From assembly GCA_013151495.1 (NCBI GenBank), contig JAADIE010000003.1:1-33908 (forward strand): a stretch of DNA of 33,908 nt, given 5' to 3'. A program made the translations under genes and the position numbers. This DNA comes from Nitrospirota bacterium. Lineage in GTDB: Bacteria; Nitrospirota; Thermodesulfovibrionia; Thermodesulfovibrionales; JdFR-85. Positions 31,511 to 33,908 of this stretch are shown here, one piece after another. The notes under the pieces were generated by a model that ran no database searches, had not been told where the DNA came from, and worked only from the letters and a program-made list of their open reading frames with translations. Positions within the stretch are counted from its first letter, which is position 1. Every line of letters begins with the position of its first letter.

Positions 31511-33210
31511 TGCTTTTAGAACTCCTCAGGATCAAGCGCACTTACAGAAATATAAACAGGGTCAGACAGATAGTAAATGTCTTCCTCAAGCATGGCTTCG
31601 GACAGATAATAGAACAACTGAACCTTCACCGGGTCCTGCCCTTCAGGAAAAGACTGAAGCTCCTTGGTGCAAAACCTGATCTTGGACATGCAGTTGCAGA
31701 AAGGCTGAGAATTGCCTTTGGTGAGCTTGGGCCATCCTTTATAAAGCTTGCCCAGCTCCTTTCGTCAAGACCAGATCTGATAACAAAGACCTTTGCCGAT
31801 GAGTTTAAGAAGCTTCAGGATGAGGTGCCACCATTTCCCTTTGAGGAGGTCCGCAGGATAATAAAAGAGGATATGGGCAGAGAGCCTGAAATACTTTTTA
31901 ATTATATTGATCCACATCCTGTTGCTGCTGCCTCAATAGCTCAGGTACATTATGCCACATTGAAGGATGACACACCTGTGGTCATAAAAATACAGCGACC
32001 TAACATAAAAGACATCATAGAAACTGATATAACCATAATGAAGGCTATTGCCAACCTGCTCGTAAAGTACATACCAGAAACAGAGCTTTTTAACCCACCA
32101 GGAATAGTTGAAGAGTTTGCAAGAACTATTAGGAAGGAGCTTGACTTTACAGAAGAGGCAAAAAACATGTGCCGTTTCAGGAGAAACTTCTCCGGTCATC
32201 CCCATATCTATATTCCCAAGCTGTACCCCCATCTACTTTCAAAGAGGATGATCGTGATGGAGCGAATAGAGGGTGTGAGGATAGACGATATAGAGGCCAT
32301 AACTCGCATGGGACACGACAGAACAGAGCTTGCCAAAAAGGGCGTTGATGCCTACTTCAAGATGTTTTTAGAGGATGTTTTTTTTCATGCCGATCCTCAT
32401 CCTGGAAACATTTTTGTTATGCCTGATGGTCGAATTGGCCTGGTCGATTTTGGCATAGTAGGCTGGCTAACCCCTGACATCATGGAAAGCATTGCCCAGG
32501 CCCTTATCGCATTAGTAAAAAAGGACTTTGATAGCCTTATAGAGCAGTATATAGCCCTTGGGCTTGTAACAGAAGAGGTTGATCTCGAATCATTCAAGAG
32601 GGAGTTTAAAGCAGATATTATAGATTTCCTTATTCCCCTTTATGATATGACCATCTCCGAGATAAACATTGCACAGTATCTTGATACCCTCATCCATATT
32701 GCCATTAAACACAAACTAAAGATACCATCTGATCTTCTTCTCTTAAATAAATGTATGCTGATCCTGGACAATATCGGCAGGGAACTGGATCCAAACTTCA
32801 ACTTCATCTCAATTGCAGAGCCCTATGCATCCAAAATCATAAGAAGCAGATACAACCCTAAACGCCTATATGAAAAGATGCAAAAACAGGTTAACGAGCT
32901 TTCCACACTTACAGTTAACACTCCAAAACAGATGAGCATGTTGCTTAGAAAGGCACTAAAGGAAGACCTGCATCTGAAGATCACACCAATAGGGCTTGAC
33001 CGCCTGATAAGGGATATAGACAGATCCACCAACAGGATTGCCTTCAGTATAGTTGTAGCTGCTATAATATTGAGTTCAGCCATACTCACACTTACCGGTA
33101 CGGGCGGGAAGGTCTTTGACATTCCGTTATTAGGGCTTGGAGGCTTCATAATAGCCTTTATACTCGGTTTCTGGTTGCTTATTTCAATCATACGTTCTGG
33201 CAGGCTGTAA
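31510..33210 (+). CDS. UbiB/ABC1/AarF family atypical kinase
   Basis: 566-residue membrane protein of the ABC1/UbiB kinase-like family, which supports quinone synthesis or membrane lipid homeostasis. It has the K-x-G-Q-like region L-G-P-S-F-I-K-L-A-Q-L-L-S-S-R-P-D-L, an alanine-rich A-A-A-S-I-A-Q-V-H loop in place of a normal P-loop, V-V-I-K-I-Q-R-P with the invariant lysine, F-H-A-D-P-H-P-G-N-I-F and L-V-D-F-G-I-V-G. Two C-terminal hydrophobic helices (about 515-562) anchor it. Other quinone genes are not nearby. It is coupled to the phasin-like gene. Confidence 0.94.
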   Translation: MLLELLRIKRTYRNINRVRQIVNVFLKHGFGQIIEQLNLHRVLPFRKRLKLLGAKPDLGHAVAERLRIAFGELGPSFIKLAQLLSSRPDLITKTFADEFKKLQDEVPPFPFEEVRRIIKEDMGREPEILFNYIDPHPVAAASIAQVHYATLKDDTPVVIKIQRPNIKDIIETDITIMKAIANLLVKYIPETELFNPPGIVEEFARTIRKELDFTEEAKNMCRFRRNFSGHPHIYIPKLYPHLLSKRMIVMERIEGVRIDDIEAITRMGHDRTELAKKGVDAYFKMFLEDVFFHADPHPGNIFVMPDGRIGLVDFGIVGWLTPDIMESIAQALIALVKKDFDSLIEQYIALGLVTEEVDLESFKREFKADIIDFLIPLYDMTISEINIAQYLDTLIHIAIKHKLKIPSDLLLLNKCMLILDNIGRELDPNFNFISIAEPYASKIIRSRYNPKRLYEKMQKQVNELSTLTVNTPKQMSMLLRKALKEDLHLKITPIGLDRLIRDIDRSTNRIAFSIVVAAIILSSAILTLTGTGGKVFDIPLLGLGGFIIAFILGFWLLISIIRSGRL

Positions 33211-33215
33211 CTATA

Positions 33216-33761
33216 ATGAAGGTCCTCATGCATATATGCTGCGCAAATTGTGCGCTCTATCCACTAAAGAGTCTAAAGGAAAGGGGTATCCAGTTCCATG
33301 GTCTATGGTTCAACCCAAATATCCATCCATTTAAGGAATACCTGATGCGATTGGATACCCTGAGGCAGCTACAGGAACTCTGGAAGCTCGACATTACCTA
33401 TAAAGATCACTACGGACTTGAGGAGTTTGTGAGGGCAGTGGTCTATGATGAAAAAAACCGATGCCGCTACTGTTACACAGTACGGCTTAAAGAGGCTGCA
33501 AAAGAGGCAAAAAAACTGGGGCTGGATGCCTTTTCAACCACCCTTCTTGTCAGCCCCTATCAAAAGATTGATCTGATTAAAGAAATTGGCGAAAGTATCC
33601 AGGATGAGTTTGATATCGAGTTCTTCTTTGAGGACTTCAGGGATGGCTTCAGAGAGGGTATAGGAATGTCAAAGGAGCTTGGATTCTATCGACAGAACTA
33701 CTGTGGATGTATCTACTCAGAAATGGAACGCTTTATGACCAGAAAGAAAAGGAGGTCTTAA
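33216..33761 (+). CDS. queH: Epoxyqueuosine reductase QueH
   Basis: 181-residue iron-sulfur enzyme that makes queuosine in tRNA by reducing epoxyqueuosine. QueH is unrelated to the cobalamin-dependent QueG. The cysteine pattern is diagnostic: H-I-C-C-A-N-C (C8, C9, C12), C-R-Y-C-Y near 82-86 and Y-C-G-C-I-Y-S-E near the end. The T-T-L-L-V-S-P-Y-Q segment also fits the DUF208 family. It starts 5 nt after ubiB with a weak GCAGG site and is followed 3 nt later by DUF2905. Confidence 0.94.
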   Translation: MKVLMHICCANCALYPLKSLKERGIQFHGLWFNPNIHPFKEYLMRLDTLRQLQELWKLDITYKDHYGLEEFVRAVVYDEKNRCRYCYTVRLKEAAKEAKKLGLDAFSTTLLVSPYQKIDLIKEIGESIQDEFDIEFFFEDFRDGFREGIGMSKELGFYRQNYCGCIYSEMERFMTRKKRRS

Positions 33762-33764
33762 GAT

Positions 33765-33908
33765 ATGGCCCCCTTTGAGGAGCTTGGGAAACTTCTTCTG
33801 GTCTTTGGTGTTATTATAATTGTAATAGGTTTGCTTTTACTATTTGTTGGGAAGGTACCCTTTATAGGTAAACTTCCGGGTGATATTTTGATTCAGAGGA
33901 AAAACTTT
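33765..33908 (+). CDS. DUF2905 family small membrane protein, cut by window edge
   Basis: 48 codons visible, open to the edge. One long hydrophobic helix (about 8-28) is followed by the family signature G-K-V-P-F-I-G-K-L-P-G-D-I-L-I. DUF2905 proteins are about 70 residues long and unstudied; they often sit with ruvB and queA genes, so proximity to queH fits. AAAGGAGG precedes the ATG. Confidence 0.88.
   Translation, partial: MAPFEELGKLLLVFGVIIIVIGLLLLFVGKVPFIGKLPGDILIQRKNF

Overview
The window looks like ordinary chromosome from a Gram-negative-type, non-model bacterium. It is dense with housekeeping genes and has uniform codon usage. I see no prophage, insertion sequence, CRISPR array, toxin-antitoxin pair or biosynthetic cluster. 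The mix of genes (DUF4416, DUF2914, a phasin-like gene next to UbiB, DUF2905 after QueH, a DivIVA/YggT/YggS cluster, ClpA and ClpC together, IHF alpha followed by MerR and tRNA-Pro) points to Nitrospirota (Thermodesulfovibrionia-like) or a neighbouring Desulfobacterota lineage. That placement is recalled from gene content and was not computed.

Layout. 1-2086 (minus): AIR-synthase-like protein, then a secreted M1 metallopeptidase cut by the window edge. 2141-4094 (plus): rpsU behind a terminator-like leader, then a DEAD-box helicase. 4091-8245 (minus): clpC with a frameshift near its 3' end, a thioredoxin-like protein, DUF4416 and ferritin. 8246-8713: the only long non-coding stretch, holding the clpC and clpS promoters, an 11-bp inverted repeat and a 172-bp imperfect palindrome. 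8714-13319: clpS-clpA (plus), a SPOR/TPR protein (minus) and aat (plus), which together make most of a bacterial N-degron pathway. 13290-16840 (minus): yggS-proC-yggT-divIVA-hisS. 16924-18814 (plus): recN and a small ferredoxin. 18811-21489 (minus): glycosyltransferase, flippase-like membrane protein and SpoU/TrmH methyltransferase. 21545-23284 (minus): ihfA-merR-tRNA-Pro(GGG)-methyltransferase. 23395-27671 (plus): tRNA-Gln(TTG), pgpA, pncC, thpR, recA, pilT, recX. 27741-33908 (plus): lipoprotein, alaS, DUF2914, phasin-like, ubiB, queH, DUF2905 (partial).

Themes. Genes are packed tightly: operon neighbours often overlap by 4-20 nt, and all four convergent pairs overlap at their 3' ends, leaving no room for ordinary terminators. 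The most interesting pattern is not a gene. Several genes without a Shine-Dalgarno sequence (ihfA, the SPOR/TPR gene, the glycosyltransferase, pncC, and probably clpS and korD) have a TATAAT-like -10 box only 5-10 nt before the start codon, which would give leaderless or almost leaderless mRNAs. Genes in the same window that do have a Shine-Dalgarno sequence lack this geometry. Other points worth checking are the 172-bp palindrome, a possible transcription attenuator before rpsU, the clpC frameshift, tandem octamers upstream of ferritin, and a pilT gene wedged between recA and recX.
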